In this document: one piece after another, positions 14,281-22,247 of the stretch
Layout of the letters: the number at the start of each line of letters is the position of its first letter
Position numbering within the stretch: the first letter of the stretch is position 1
NCBI GenBank assembly: GCA_017416765.1
Contig: JAFQBE010000018.1
Span: 1-39,393 of the forward strand
Origin: Clostridia bacterium
Lineage (GTDB): Bacteria; Bacillota; Clostridia; Oscillospirales; Acutalibacteraceae
Direction: 5' to 3'
Length of the DNA: 39,393 nucleotides
Notes under the pieces: generated by a model
The model's input: only the letters and a program-made list of their open reading frames with translations
Told to the model about the DNA's origin: nothing
Databases searched by the model: none
Program-made: the position numbers and the translations under genes

Positions 14281-16617
14281 TTATCCTTCACCGGGCTTCG
14301 TGCTCATCAGCTTATAAAGCTCCGTATCGGTCGGAAAATCGTTTACAAATGGTACGATAGAGCCGCCAACCTTAATAAGTCCTCGTCCGGCTCCGGCGTT
14401 GGTGATATAGCTCATCTGCGTATCCGAGATATTGAGCAGATCTGCAAGGTCACGTCTGTCTGAAGGCGATTGATTGAGCATAAGCAAAAATTCGCTGTTT
14501 GAAAGCATACCTCGTGCGGTTTCATTCAAAAGGCAGTCGGAAATGTTCTGTGTGATAGCTGTCAAAAGACCGCCGTATTTTCTGAAACGCTTCCAAGCCT
14601 TCAGCAAGAACTCGGCGCTGTACTGATTCTTAAAGAATAAGTGAGCCTCGTCGATATACACTCTTGTGTATTTGCCTTTCTTTCTGTTCTCAATTACACG
14701 GTTCATAATGTTATCAAGCATAATGAGCAGCCCGATAGACTTCATCTGTTCGCCAAGCTCCAAAATGTCATAGCTTACAATTCGCTTGTTTACATTTACA
14801 TTGCTTTGATGTGCAAAGGAGTTAAGACTACCCGTTGTAAACATTTCAAGACAGAGTGCGAGGTCGTGTGCTTCGGGTTCAGGCTGGTTTAGGAACTCGT
14901 CACGGAGCTGCATAAGTGTCGGTTCTTTGTCCGTTCTGCCGTTCATATAGTCGGCGTAAACTCTGATACAGCATCGGTCAATAATAGATTTGTCCTTTGC
15001 TCCGACACCGCCACCCATACGGGAATTACCGCTTTTCAAGAGTTCATCAAAGATAGATATAAGAAGCTCCGATTTCATAGATACCGGGTTTTCGTCCTCA
15101 ACATCCTTATTGATAGACATAGCATTGATATGGTTTGACGATGTGGAGGATGCTGAGAGCCGTATGCTTTCGCCCAAAAGGTTCTCAACAAGTCGGCTGT
15201 ATTCTCGCTCCGGATCAATGATGATAATATCGTCATTGGTGAAAATGGCTGCAAGGGCAATTTCAAGCTTTGTCGCAAAGCTCTTACCGGAACCGGAAAC
15301 ACCAAGTATGAACCCGTTACCGTTAAGGAGCAGTTTACGGTTACACATCAGAAGATTATGCGATATGGCGTTTATGCCGTAATACAGACCGCCTTTGTCA
15401 ATAATCTCCTGCGTTTTATACGGCATTAAAACTGCGGTGCTTTCTGTTGTGAGAGTGCGCACCGCTTTTATTCTCATCAAACCATAAGGCAGAACCGTAT
15501 TGAATCCGTCCTCTTGCTGATATTTGAGAATACCAAAGTTACAAAGATGCTTTCTGCCGATAGAGAGCAGAGTTTCCGTATCATTGTTTAATTCGTCAAG
15601 TGTGTCAGCCACATGAACGAGAGTGACGGTTACAAACATCATTCTTTGGTCACGGGTTGTAATGTCATCAAGGAACTCTTTGATTTCCTTTCGCATTTGC
15701 TCCATTTCATACGGTACATTTGCAGAAAAGTTATTATTCATATTCTGTTTCTGCTGCCACTTGGTAATATCCGTTTCGATAGCAAGGAGCTTTTTCTGCA
15801 CCTGCTTTACAGCATCATCAGTTGCGATAGGTTGAATGTCAACAGAGAGCATCATACTCCGTGAAAAGTCTGTCAGCTCCGAAAGCATACTGTCTTTCAA
15901 GAATGACGGATATTCCTTTAAGAACAGAACCCTTGCAAACTTATCTCCCATACGGATATGGTCGTTTTTGAACTCGATACTGTCAGGGCAAATTTTATCC
16001 TTAAAAGATTTACCCCTTGCCATTTCTTTTTTCATATCAAACTCAAATCCGGTTTCATCGCCGTTACGGAAGAAGTCATAAAAAAGACGGAGCCTTTCTT
16101 TGTATCCAAGCTCCGTAGTTCGTGAGGACAGCTTTGCAAAATCTGCCGTGAGGTCGTTGCCAACACGGGTGAAGAAAGTGCGTGCTTCCTCGATATTTTT
16201 CTTTTCACTCGACACGGTAATGAATTTATCGTGTACGATGTTGTTACTGTCTGCCATTTTATCAGCGAATATTTCGCCAAGCTCCTTTGCGTAAATATTG
16301 TACTGTTCTTCGCCATTAGGTGTAGCAAGGCTCGACAGAACCTCTTTACTGAGCTGACGGTTGAATATACTGATTTTTGCCATTGCATCGGTTGGCAGAC
16401 CGTTAATAAGTGCGGAATGTGCAAGAAACATTTGAAGCTGATCGTCATCGGAAGCAACAGCATAGTTTATATCCGAAAAACGCCAAGTCTTTGAGTAGAT
16501 GTGACCGCACTTGAAAATTCCGTCCCTATACAGCTTATCTATCGGTATTGATTGCTGTACTGTCTTCGGAATTTTTCTTTTTTCCTTTTTTGGTTTCTTT
16601 TTTCCGAACAGAAACAT
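14281..16617 (-). CDS. VirB4/TraE-family conjugation ATPase
   Basis: This 778-residue AAA ATPase energises assembly of, and transport through, the type IV secretion channel at the inner face of the membrane. The N-terminal part (about 1-400) is the VirB4-specific region. Walker A is GVSGSGKS (439-446), Walker B-like is DIIIIDPEREY (about 466-476), and a second acidic box VYIDEAHLFF lies near 656, followed by KYGGLLTAITQNISD and a C-terminal RDLADLLNIS segment. The length is normal for Gram-positive ICE VirB4 proteins. The start ATG at 16617 has AAGGAGG 9 nt upstream, and the first 83 bp overlap the 3' end of the PrgI gene in another frame, implying tight coupling. All the core ATPase motifs are intact. 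Confidence 0.95.
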   Translation of the reverse strand: MFLFGKKKPKKEKRKIPKTVQQSIPIDKLYRDGIFKCGHIYSKTWRFSDINYAVASDDDQLQMFLAHSALINGLPTDAMAKISIFNRQLSKEVLSSLATPNGEEQYNIYAKELGEIFADKMADSNNIVHDKFITVSSEKKNIEEARTFFTRVGNDLTADFAKLSSRTTELGYKERLRLFYDFFRNGDETGFEFDMKKEMARGKSFKDKICPDSIEFKNDHIRMGDKFARVLFLKEYPSFLKDSMLSELTDFSRSMMLSVDIQPIATDDAVKQVQKKLLAIETDITKWQQKQNMNNNFSANVPYEMEQMRKEIKEFLDDITTRDQRMMFVTVTLVHVADTLDELNNDTETLLSIGRKHLCNFGILKYQQEDGFNTVLPYGLMRIKAVRTLTTESTAVLMPYKTQEIIDKGGLYYGINAISHNLLMCNRKLLLNGNGFILGVSGSGKSFATKLEIALAAIFTNDDIIIIDPEREYSRLVENLLGESIRLSASSTSSNHINAMSINKDVEDENPVSMKSELLISIFDELLKSGNSRMGGGVGAKDKSIIDRCCIRVYADYMNGRTDKEPTLMQLRDEFLNQPEPEAHDLALCLEMFTTGSLNSFAHQSNVNVNKRIVSYDILELGEQMKSIGLLIMLDNIMNRVIENRKKGKYTRVYIDEAHLFFKNQYSAEFLLKAWKRFRKYGGLLTAITQNISDCLLNETARGMLSNSEFLLMLNQSPSDRRDLADLLNISDTQMSYITNAGAGRGLIKVGGSIVPFVNDFPTDTELYKLMSTKPGEG

Positions 16618-16948
16618 CAGCTATTACCTCCTTATATGCTTCTTGCAGGTAGTTCTCGCTTTGATAAGTCCGAACTCCGGCACAGAGAAATTCGCTGTAA
16701 ACAAACGCCACAACAAACTGCTCAAAATTTAGTCCGTTGTATTTGAAAAAGCCTGCCGCCGCCAACGGAGCAGCGCAGACTATACACAGCCACGAAACCG
16801 TTTCTTTGTCAAGCACCTTGCTCAGTCCGAAATAAATGCCGACTGCCGCACCGATAGCCGCAACCGAGCATACAAACTGTCGCATAGAAAGACCGAAGAA
16901 AAGGCTTTCGTGGTAATCCTTGATTTCTTTGTTGATTCTGATTTCCAA
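16535..16948 (-). CDS. PrgI-family type IV secretion membrane protein (VirB3-like)
   Basis: This is a 137-residue protein. An N-terminal amphipathic part (RINKEIKDYHESLFFGLSM) leads into two adjacent transmembrane segments (FVCSVAAIGAAVGIYFGL and VSWLCIVCAAPLAAAGFF). Then comes a cytoplasmic tail rich in lysine. This is the arrangement of PrgI/TcpE proteins, which act with VirB4 and VirB6 at the base of the channel. The start is best placed at TTG 16948, which has AAGGAGG at 9-nt spacing; the earlier TTG (16954) is only 3 nt from it. The gene overlaps the VirB4 start by 83 bp, an unusually long overlap that is supported by good ribosome sites on both genes. Confidence 0.88.
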   Translation of the reverse strand: MEIRINKEIKDYHESLFFGLSMRQFVCSVAAIGAAVGIYFGLSKVLDKETVSWLCIVCAAPLAAAGFFKYNGLNFEQFVVAFVYSEFLCAGVRTYQSENYLQEAYKEVIADVSVRKKETKKGKKKNSEDSTAINTDR

Positions 16949-16962
16949 AGTCAAAAACCTCC

Positions 16963-17538
16963 TTATCTCTCCGGCTCTGTGCGTTTAGGTGCTTTAGGTT
17001 GAAGTTCCGTAGGCTTTCTGCCATCAAGCGGTTTGATAAAGTCAATCTTATCTGCCGCAGACATAGCCTTATGTGTAAGCGGTCTTTGCCACGCCTTTGC
17101 AGTTCTTGCCCAATGAAAGCCGTGCTTTTTCAGCACACCTATCTGTTCTTCAGAGGGCTTTTCATCAAACATAAGCTGTAAGCGGTTATTTGCAAGATTT
17201 ACAACAGCTTCGCCGCCTGCAAATTTCCAACCTTGAAACAGCGTTTCAGGCTTTTCATAAAGACGGTCAATCATAGCCGCAAGCCTGTCAATCTGTTCCT
17301 GATTCTCCTTAAAGAACTGTTCCGGGTATGGTCCCGACATACCATCTTTGACTCTTGAATTAAGGTTGTGTGCCGTGTCATTTTCGATACCGGGACAGCC
17401 GACAACCGTACCGTGTTCTGCATAGTAGTCATTTACATTCTGCATATATTCATTTCGCTGTTCAAAAAACTCTTTATTCTCCAAGAGCTTTGTCAGCTTC
17501 ATTGAATCATCGCTTGCAATTACGTTGTTATAGCTCAT
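16963..17538 (-). CDS. Hypothetical ICE protein with C-terminal AWQR-type domain
   Basis: This 191-residue soluble protein has a C-terminal segment LMFDEKPSEEQIGVLKKHGF, then HWARTAKAWQRPLTHKA. It matches a recurrent domain of mobile-element proteins (pattern F..KP....R..LK..GFRW.....WQR.LT..A) found, for example, at the end of DUF3560-like and anti-restriction-type proteins. The N-terminal half has helices (LTKLLENKEFFEQRNEYMQ) and no catalytic motif I can name. The start ATG at 17538 has AAGGAGG at 8 nt; a TTG six bases upstream is too close. It lies between the VirB6-like and PrgI genes, with about 15 bp on each side. It is probably an accessory transfer or DNA-handling protein; the function is unknown. 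Confidence 0.8.
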   Translation of the reverse strand: MSYNNVIASDDSMKLTKLLENKEFFEQRNEYMQNVNDYYAEHGTVVGCPGIENDTAHNLNSRVKDGMSGPYPEQFFKENQEQIDRLAAMIDRLYEKPETLFQGWKFAGGEAVVNLANNRLQLMFDEKPSEEQIGVLKKHGFHWARTAKAWQRPLTHKAMSAADKIDFIKPLDGRKPTELQPKAPKRTEPER

Positions 17539-17552
17539 AAACAATACCTCCT

Positions 17553-18392
17553 TTAAGTTCCGAGCATTTCTTTGATAATACGGTCAGAACCTTTAATAAG
17601 TCCTACAAGCACAAGCATATTGAAAATAACCTCGCCGATATATTTCCATATCATCGTGACGGTTGTAATGCTCGTGTCAATCGACGGCGTACTTGTGCTT
17701 GCAAAAGCAGAGAATATGATACACGCAAGTACAATTACTGCTCCCTCAAGACATACGCCTACATAAGATTTTACAAAGTGCTTACCCATTTCCGATGTGC
17801 CTTCTCCCGCAAAGGAAGAAAGAGGAACCGGGGCAAGTGCCGTGTACATATACAGACGGAAAAACCGCCCGTAAACGCTCATTATCATAATGAATGACAT
17901 AATGGTTATAAAAAGGCTACCGAGAATTGTCACAAGCCATAACGGGATAGATGCCCAAAAGCCTGCATCCTCAACCGCCGATTCAATAACCGACGGAAGT
18001 GTAACAGATGCCGCACCGATACCGCCAAGACTGCTTGCAATTTGTGTCACAACACCGCCACATATCGTGTAGATAGCTGTCATCAAGTCCATAGCATAGG
18101 TTATTGCCGCTTTTGCCGCAACAAAGCGTATAAAGTGCCTGAGTGCATATTCGGGGCGTTGGAAGTCACGGAAGGATGCCGTTGACTTAAACACCGACAT
18201 AGCAAAAAAGAGGACTAACAAGCCATATCCGATAGCCTGTAAGCCGCCGTTTATACCTTCAACGATAGACCATACAGCACCGCCACGAAAAGACTGTGGT
18301 GATGTGGTGATAAGGCTCCATATTTCCGCCATTTTGTCGTTCCAAGTATTAAAAGCGTTTTCAAGGTTTGCTACAATCCAATTATCGGACAA
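17553..18392 (-). CDS. VirB6/TrbL-like polytopic conjugation channel protein
   Basis: This 279-residue membrane protein has about six hydrophobic segments: GLQAIGYGLLVLFFAMSVF, a region around AKAAITYAMDLMTAIYTI, IPLWLVTILGSLFITIMSF, MYTALAPVPLSSF, GAVIVLACIIFSAFA and VIFNMLVLVGLI. This is typical of the TrbL/VirB6 proteins that form the inner-membrane part of the type IV channel. The start is TTG at 18392, with AAGGAGG 10 nt upstream; an ATG in between is in another frame. A terminator hairpin 25-30 bp upstream separates it from toxN. Its own promoter was not identified, so transcription may depend on read-through from the Maff2/VirD4 or toxN side. The family assignment by topology and position is good. 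Confidence 0.88.
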   Translation of the reverse strand: MSDNWIVANLENAFNTWNDKMAEIWSLITTSPQSFRGGAVWSIVEGINGGLQAIGYGLLVLFFAMSVFKSTASFRDFQRPEYALRHFIRFVAAKAAITYAMDLMTAIYTICGGVVTQIASSLGGIGAASVTLPSVIESAVEDAGFWASIPLWLVTILGSLFITIMSFIMIMSVYGRFFRLYMYTALAPVPLSSFAGEGTSEMGKHFVKSYVGVCLEGAVIVLACIIFSAFASTSTPSIDTSITTVTMIWKYIGEVIFNMLVLVGLIKGSDRIIKEMLGT

Positions 18393-18414
18393 AGGTCATT
18401 CACCTCCTTGAACG

Positions 18415-18450
18415 TAAAAAAGCCACCACTTTTTACGGTGATGGCTTAAA
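18415..18450 (-). terminator. Rho-independent terminator after toxN
   Basis: Stem AAGCCATCAC / GTGGTGGCTT (one G-T pair, 18420-18447), with an 8-nt loop and a TTTTTT tail in the minus direction, lies about 20 bp after the toxN stop. Confidence 0.8.
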
Positions 18451-18469
18451 CGTATAAATTTTATTTAGT

Positions 18470-18955
18470 TTATTTGTAATCCTTGCAAAGTTTCTCCAGC
18501 AATGTAAAATCGTTACATCTTTTAGCAAGTCCTGTTGAATTACCTTTTTCCAACTTATGCTTGTATATAACCAAAGCATTTTTTCTGATTTTCTCTTGAA
18601 TAGATTTTATGTAACGATATTCAGAAAGAAGCAATGAACGATAACGCAAATCTTTTTCCTGAGCAATATCAACATAAGTACATTCCGATTGAGGAACCGG
18701 AAACATATTGTTCAGGTTGATAACTGCGTAGTTCTTAATCTTTATGAAATCAAGCATTTCATCCATTGTTTTATGCTTTGGCTTAAACGATGATAGCGGA
18801 GCAAAATAATCAACATTGTTTATGTGTAAGATTATACCGATATATTTTCGCTCATTTCTTTGTCCCGGCTTTTTATTCAGGAACAGGTGCGGAGCATGGG
18901 GAGATAAGTAATCTATGTATTTGTTGCTTATCTCATAAAATTTAATATTGTCCAT
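18470..18955 (-). CDS. toxN: ToxN/AbiQ-family type III toxin (endoribonuclease)
   Basis: This 161-residue protein follows the ToxN/AbiQ pattern throughout: IKFYEISNKYIDYL at the N terminus, KYIGIILHINNVDYFAPLSSFK (positions 38-58, split here by fold) with the active-loop equivalent APLSSFK (52-58; APLTSPK in ToxN), VINLNNMFPVP (78-88), ALVIYKHKLEKG and the C-terminal FTLLEKLCKDY. Family role: it cleaves A-rich sites in mRNA and in its own antitoxin RNA, and is held inactive in a toxin-RNA complex; many members cause abortive infection against phage or stabilise mobile elements. The ATG at 18955 has AAGGAG at 8 nt; the longer open frame to 19033 runs through the terminator and antitoxin region and is rejected. 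Upstream are an intrinsic terminator, a structured RNA region and a strong promoter, the canonical type III layout. Confidence 0.92.
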   Translation of the reverse strand: MDNIKFYEISNKYIDYLSPHAPHLFLNKKPGQRNERKYIGIILHINNVDYFAPLSSFKPKHKTMDEMLDFIKIKNYAVINLNNMFPVPQSECTYVDIAQEKDLRYRSLLLSEYRYIKSIQEKIRKNALVIYKHKLEKGNSTGLAKRCNDFTLLEKLCKDYK

Positions 18956-18975
18956 AATTTTTTCTCCTTGCGTAC

Positions 18976-19001
18976 AACAAAAGGGCAAGCAAGCTTGCCC
19001 T
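18976..19001 (-). terminator. Attenuating terminator between antitoxin RNA and toxN
   Basis: Stem AGGGCAAG / CTTGCCCT (8 bp, 18982-19001), with loop CTTG and tail TTTTGTTG in the minus direction, lies 20 bp before the toxN ribosome site. In type III systems such a terminator sets the antitoxin RNA to toxin mRNA ratio. Confidence 0.85.
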
Positions 19002-19186
19002 CTGTTACGCTCGCTTTTAGAGTAGCGAAACACTCACTCTTAACTTTCTTGATTAGAGCCAAGAGAAGCTCTCTAAATAAGTTTCTCATTTTGGGCTGAG
19101 ATACACCCGCTGTTACAAATAGAACTTTCGTCCTACAGTATACATTGTATGCAGATTAAGAGCATTTGATACGCTCACATCTCTGC
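18982..19186 (-). ncRNA. Putative type III RNA antitoxin (ToxI-like)
   Basis: The predicted transcript from the promoter at 19193-19221 to the terminator before toxN is about 200 nt and contains no credible ORF. It holds a run of similar-sized hairpins: TCTCA/TGAGA (19084-19101), TTAGAG/CTCTAA (19053-19076) and AGAGT/ACTCT (19019-19040), spaced roughly 28-34 nt. Near its 5' end is a 10-bp inverted repeat TGTATGCAGA/TCTGCATACA (19146-19155, 19182-19191). Family knowledge: ToxI-type antitoxins are tandem pseudoknot repeats of about 34-45 nt. Clear sequence-identical tandem repeats were not visible here, so repeats may be degenerate or structural only. Confidence 0.65.
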
Positions 19187-19192
19187 ATACAT

Positions 19193-19221
19193 ATTGTACT
19201 ACATATTTAGCAAAAAGTCAA
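19193..19221 (-). promoter_or_regulatory. Promoter of the ToxIN locus
   Basis: On the minus strand TTGACT (19216-19221) and TACAAT (19193-19198) are separated by 17 bp; each box matches 5 of 6 consensus bases. An inverted repeat (19146-19191) lies just downstream and could be part of the RNA or an operator. Confidence 0.8.
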
Positions 19222-19278
19222 GAGTTGAGCGAAAATAATGCAATTTTCGTCACTTTGCATTAAATATTCTACTCCGAT

Positions 19279-19340
19279 TACGGAATCACGTCAAGTGAAA
19301 TTACACTTTTTCCACTTTTTACACTCCGGTAAGGTGTAAT
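19279..19340 (-). terminator. Hairpin after the Maff2-like gene (possible terminator)
   Basis: AATTACAC / GTGTAATT arms bracket a region containing ACAC/GTGT and A/T-rich stretches directly after the stop of the Maff2-like gene. The loop is long and the U-run weak, so termination may be partial, allowing some read-through into the ToxIN locus. Confidence 0.35.
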
Positions 19341-19660
19341 TACATAATCATATCGAGAATATCTTTTGCAAAGGCGATAATTACGCCGCCGAAGAATGTT
19401 AAGAAGCCGTTAGCTCTCTGTGAAGCATCGTGAGATTTGAGGGATAGACCGATCTGCACGATACCAAAGCCGAGAAGAATAAGACCGATAGCTTTAATTG
19501 CAGAGAAGATAAAGTCGGAAAGGCTGTTGATGGTGTCAAGCGGAGATGCCGCTAAAACCGTATTTGTCATAAGCGACATCATAAGCACCATAGAAACAAG
19601 TGCCACCTTAACACGTCTTAAAACAAGGGTAACTTTCTCAAGTTTGTTCTGCTTTTTCAT
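19340..19660 (-). CDS. Maff2-family / VirB2-like small membrane protein
   Basis: This 106-residue protein has a basic N terminus (MKKQNKLEKV) and a signal-like hydrophobic segment ending VLAAS. After these comes a second hydrophobic region (FIFSAIKAIGLILLGFGIVQIGLSL) split by a short SHDASQRANG loop from a third (FLTFFGGVIIAFAKDIL). The size and topology fit the Maff2 mobile-element family and resemble VirB2/TrbC pilin-like subunits. The start is the ATG at 19660, with GGAGG 10 nt upstream; the open frame continues further upstream only by running through the VirD4 gene. It begins 8 bp after the VirD4 stop, so the two are co-translated. A role as pilin or channel subunit is inferred from topology and position. 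Confidence 0.8.
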   Translation of the reverse strand: MKKQNKLEKVTLVLRRVKVALVSMVLMMSLMTNTVLAASPLDTINSLSDFIFSAIKAIGLILLGFGIVQIGLSLKSHDASQRANGFLTFFGGVIIAFAKDILDMIM

Positions 19661-19667
19661 TTCGCAT

Positions 19668-21563
19668 TTACCTCCATAATTTAGATTTAATTGTTTTAAG
19701 AAGCGTTTTTGCACGCTCCTTTGCGGATAATTTCTCTTTCTTTTCCTCTTGCTCCGGCGCTGCTTCTTCGGGAGGTATATCCACAAATGCAATACCGGAG
19801 TTTTTAATGGTGTCCTCATTGATGGTAAAGGTGTCATCAATCTTGACAGAAAGGTTCTGCCTGATATATTTGCTCTGCTTGATATGAATATAAGGCTTTG
19901 CACCGCCGTCAGCAGTCAGCTTCACATTCGGATGCGACATTATATCGAATTTCTTATCGACAATAGGCTTTTCGCCACGAATGAAAATAAGAGCATTACT
20001 GTTATCAAGCAAGCGAACCTCATCGAGCGTAAGAAGCTCACGCCCGGTATTTTGATAATTCGTATTGCTTGAACCGTGCTGACCTTTTGTTATACCTCTT
20101 GTACGGGTGTCGATAGTTTCCTTGCCGAGCATTTTGGATATATACTCGTGCGTGGACTGTTCGTTACCGCCAAGATAAAGCATCGTATCACAGTTGCCGA
20201 CCAAGCTCTCCCAACTATCCTTAAAGAGTGCTTTAAGCTGCGCCATATTCTGAATGATAATACTTACGGAAATTCGTCTTGAACGCATAGTCGCAAGCAG
20301 CCTTTCAAAATTATCAGGAAGTGCCACGTTTGCAAATTCGTCCATTACAAAATGAACGGGTATTGGCAGTTCTCCGCCGTGTTCGTGGTCAGCTTTATAA
20401 TAAAGCTCCTGAAACGCCTGCGTATAGAGCATACCGACAAGATAGTTAAAGGAATTATCATTATCGGGAATAACACAGAAAATAGCTTTTTTCTTCTCGC
20501 CGAGCTGTCCGAGTTCGAGATTATCATACGAGGTCATCTTTGCAATTTCGGGCAAATTAAAAGCGGCAAGTCGAACTGCCGCTGAAATGAGTATTGATTT
20601 TGCAGTTTTGCCTGAAGCCTGCTTGAATACCTTGTATTGCTTTAACGCAATATGGTTCGGATTTTCGTCCTCCAATGCTTCAAAAAGCACATCCACCGGG
20701 GACTGATATTCTTCATCATCTTCCATAGTTGCGGCGTTCTCAATTAAGAACATCAGCATTTCAAAGGTCTGTTCTTCGGGTGGAGCTTCGTGCAAGAGAT
20801 AAAGCATAAGTGCTGTATCAAGAGCGATTTCCGACTTCTCCCAAAAAGGATCGTTCTGTGTAGCATTTTTAGGGGTTGTGTTCTGTATGAGGTTTGTAAT
20901 CAGCTTTATAACATCTTCGTCATTTCGTACATACATAAACGGGTTATATCCGTCCGAGTTCTGCGGAGTGATGAGATTAAAAACCTTTACATCATAACCG
21001 TTTTCGAGCAGAAGCGGCGCAACACTACGGAGCATTTCACCCTTTGGATCTGCGATAATAAAAGAGGTGTTGCATTGCATAATGTTCGGCTTTGCATAAA
21101 AACGGGTTTTACCTGCACCTGAACCACCAACAACAAGCACATTAAGATTTCTGCGATGCTTTTTTGCATCAAGTCCGACACGCATTATTTGAGATAAAAT
21201 AAGATTTTTGCTCTTGTCCTTATGGTCGGCGTACCGCTTTGCAATTTGCGAAACGATACCCCATTTTGCCGAGCCATGTTCTTCACCCGGTCGGCGGTTT
21301 TCCCGTGATGAGAAATAGACACCGATACACATTAAATAGAGAAAAAGAGAAATGAGCACAGTTTTTAAGCTGTACTCATTAAGAGAAATATTTAAGGGAT
21401 TGTTGAATAACAAAGTGAGCCTTTCCAAAAGCTCAAAAAGTTTGATGCCTTGCTCATAACAGCTTGCAAGCATAAGCGCAAGCCATATTACAAAAGGCGA
21501 AAGAACAGAAAATAAAATGATTAAAGTTTTTGTGTCATTCTGCCTATTCAACTTGAATCCCAA
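19668..21563 (-). CDS. VirD4/TraG-family type IV coupling protein
   Basis: This is a 631-residue ATPase. Two N-terminal transmembrane segments (FSVLSPFVIWLALMLASCY and LISLFLYLMCIGVYF) precede the conserved ENRRPGEEHGSAKWG. Walker A is GGSGAGKT (about 145-152), IADPKGEML follows, and Walker B is VMDEFANV (about 405), with IIIQNMAQLK after it. The role is to bring the relaxase-DNA complex to the VirB4/VirB6 channel. The start is ambiguous. TTG 21563 lacks a ribosome site. TTG 21551 overlaps the stop (TTGA) of an 11-codon leader ORF that does have one, suggesting translation by coupling. Homologous proteins as I recall them begin close to the KLNR residues found at 4-7 here. The C-terminal tail is charged (EEAAPEQEEKKEK). 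Confidence 0.95.
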   Translation of the reverse strand: MGFKLNRQNDTKTLIILFSVLSPFVIWLALMLASCYEQGIKLFELLERLTLLFNNPLNISLNEYSLKTVLISLFLYLMCIGVYFSSRENRRPGEEHGSAKWGIVSQIAKRYADHKDKSKNLILSQIMRVGLDAKKHRRNLNVLVVGGSGAGKTRFYAKPNIMQCNTSFIIADPKGEMLRSVAPLLLENGYDVKVFNLITPQNSDGYNPFMYVRNDEDVIKLITNLIQNTTPKNATQNDPFWEKSEIALDTALMLYLLHEAPPEEQTFEMLMFLIENAATMEDDEEYQSPVDVLFEALEDENPNHIALKQYKVFKQASGKTAKSILISAAVRLAAFNLPEIAKMTSYDNLELGQLGEKKKAIFCVIPDNDNSFNYLVGMLYTQAFQELYYKADHEHGGELPIPVHFVMDEFANVALPDNFERLLATMRSRRISVSIIIQNMAQLKALFKDSWESLVGNCDTMLYLGGNEQSTHEYISKMLGKETIDTRTRGITKGQHGSSNTNYQNTGRELLTLDEVRLLDNSNALIFIRGEKPIVDKKFDIMSHPNVKLTADGGAKPYIHIKQSKYIRQNLSVKIDDTFTINEDTIKNSGIAFVDIPPEEAAPEQEEKKEKLSAKERAKTLLKTIKSKLWR

Positions 21564-21583
21564 CTAACCGATGTGTATTTCAT
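21548..21583 (-). CDS. Possible 11-codon leader ORF before the coupling-protein gene
   Basis: ATG at 21583, preceded by GAAGG about 10 nt upstream, encodes MKYTSVSWDSS and ends at TGA (21548-21550). The TGA overlaps an in-frame TTG of the coupling-protein gene as TTGA. The coupling gene has no ribosome site of its own, so the leader may drive its translation by termination-reinitiation. A sequencing error or frameshift in the true start is an alternative. Confidence 0.35.
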   Translation of the reverse strand: MKYTSVSWDSS

Positions 21584-21603
21584 ATTGGACACCTTCTTTC
21601 TAT

Positions 21604-21635
21604 GCAAAAAGAGGACAGCGTGTGCCGTCCTCTTA
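21604..21635 (-). terminator. Rho-independent terminator after the secreted InlB-repeat gene
   Basis: Stem AGAGGAC / GTCCTCT (21610-21633) has a 10-nt loop and a TTTTTG tail in the minus direction, just after the stop at 21641. Confidence 0.8.
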
Positions 21636-21640
21636 TTACA

Positions 21641-22150
21641 TTATTTATTGAATTTTGCATTATACTGTTCCATTAAGGCTTCAAGCCTTGTGTGTTGTTC
21701 TACCCATAAAGCCGTTACGGGTGCGCCGGTTTCTTTGTCGGTGTAATCTCCGTAAGCAAGGAGTTCTTCTTTTGTTGCAATATCCGGTGCTTCGGGTTCA
21801 GGCTTCGGGGTTCCGTCATCAAGCCATTTGGCATAGACAACGGTGTTTTCGGTAAGTATGATTTCGTTTACTCGCTCTGTTTTGCTTCTCGGATCAGAAT
21901 ACCAACCGTCAAAGATATATCCGTCTTTTGTAGGAACATAGTCATTGACATTAACAACATCTCCACGGGGCAATTCCAATGTTTTGATAAATGAGCCTCC
22001 GTCTGTTGCGAATGTCAGATAACGGTTTGCGTAAACAATGTTCCAATATCCGATGGGATATTCAATGTCGGCGGCTGTTGCCGTAACAGCCGATGTGCAA
22101 ACGAGCATCAACGCCACCATAAACAAACAAATAACTTTTCTTAACTTCAT
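21641..22150 (-). CDS. Small secreted protein with one InlB B-repeat
   Basis: This 169-residue protein has a signal peptide (MKLRKVICLFMVALMLVCTS, cleavage near ATAA). It carries a single Listeria-Bacteroides InlB B-repeat, running from FATDGGSFIKTL through GYIFDGWYSD to NTVVYAKW. A Pro/Glu linker (KPEPEAPD) and a charged helical tail (TRLEALMEQYNAKF) follow. There is no cell-wall anchor, so it is secreted or held by protein contacts. The start ATG has GGAAGGATG upstream. It is bracketed by terminators, so it probably has its own promoter. The same repeat type occurs in the giant surface protein at the left end. In this context it may be a surface accessory to mating; function unknown. Confidence 0.85.
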   Translation of the reverse strand: MKLRKVICLFMVALMLVCTSAVTATAADIEYPIGYWNIVYANRYLTFATDGGSFIKTLELPRGDVVNVNDYVPTKDGYIFDGWYSDPRSKTERVNEIILTENTVVYAKWLDDGTPKPEPEAPDIATKEELLAYGDYTDKETGAPVTALWVEQHTRLEALMEQYNAKFNK

Positions 22151-22247
22151 AAATCTTCATCCTTCCACTTTTTTATTTATGGCTCTTGCCACATCTTTAT
22201 TTTACAAGGAGAAGAAAATAAAATCAAAAAAAACGGAGAATAAAAAA

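Noticed and set aside
18956-19033. An N-terminal extension of ToxN of 26 residues.
   Set aside because: It would read through the intrinsic terminator and antitoxin RNA and has no ribosome site, whereas ATG 18955 has a good one.
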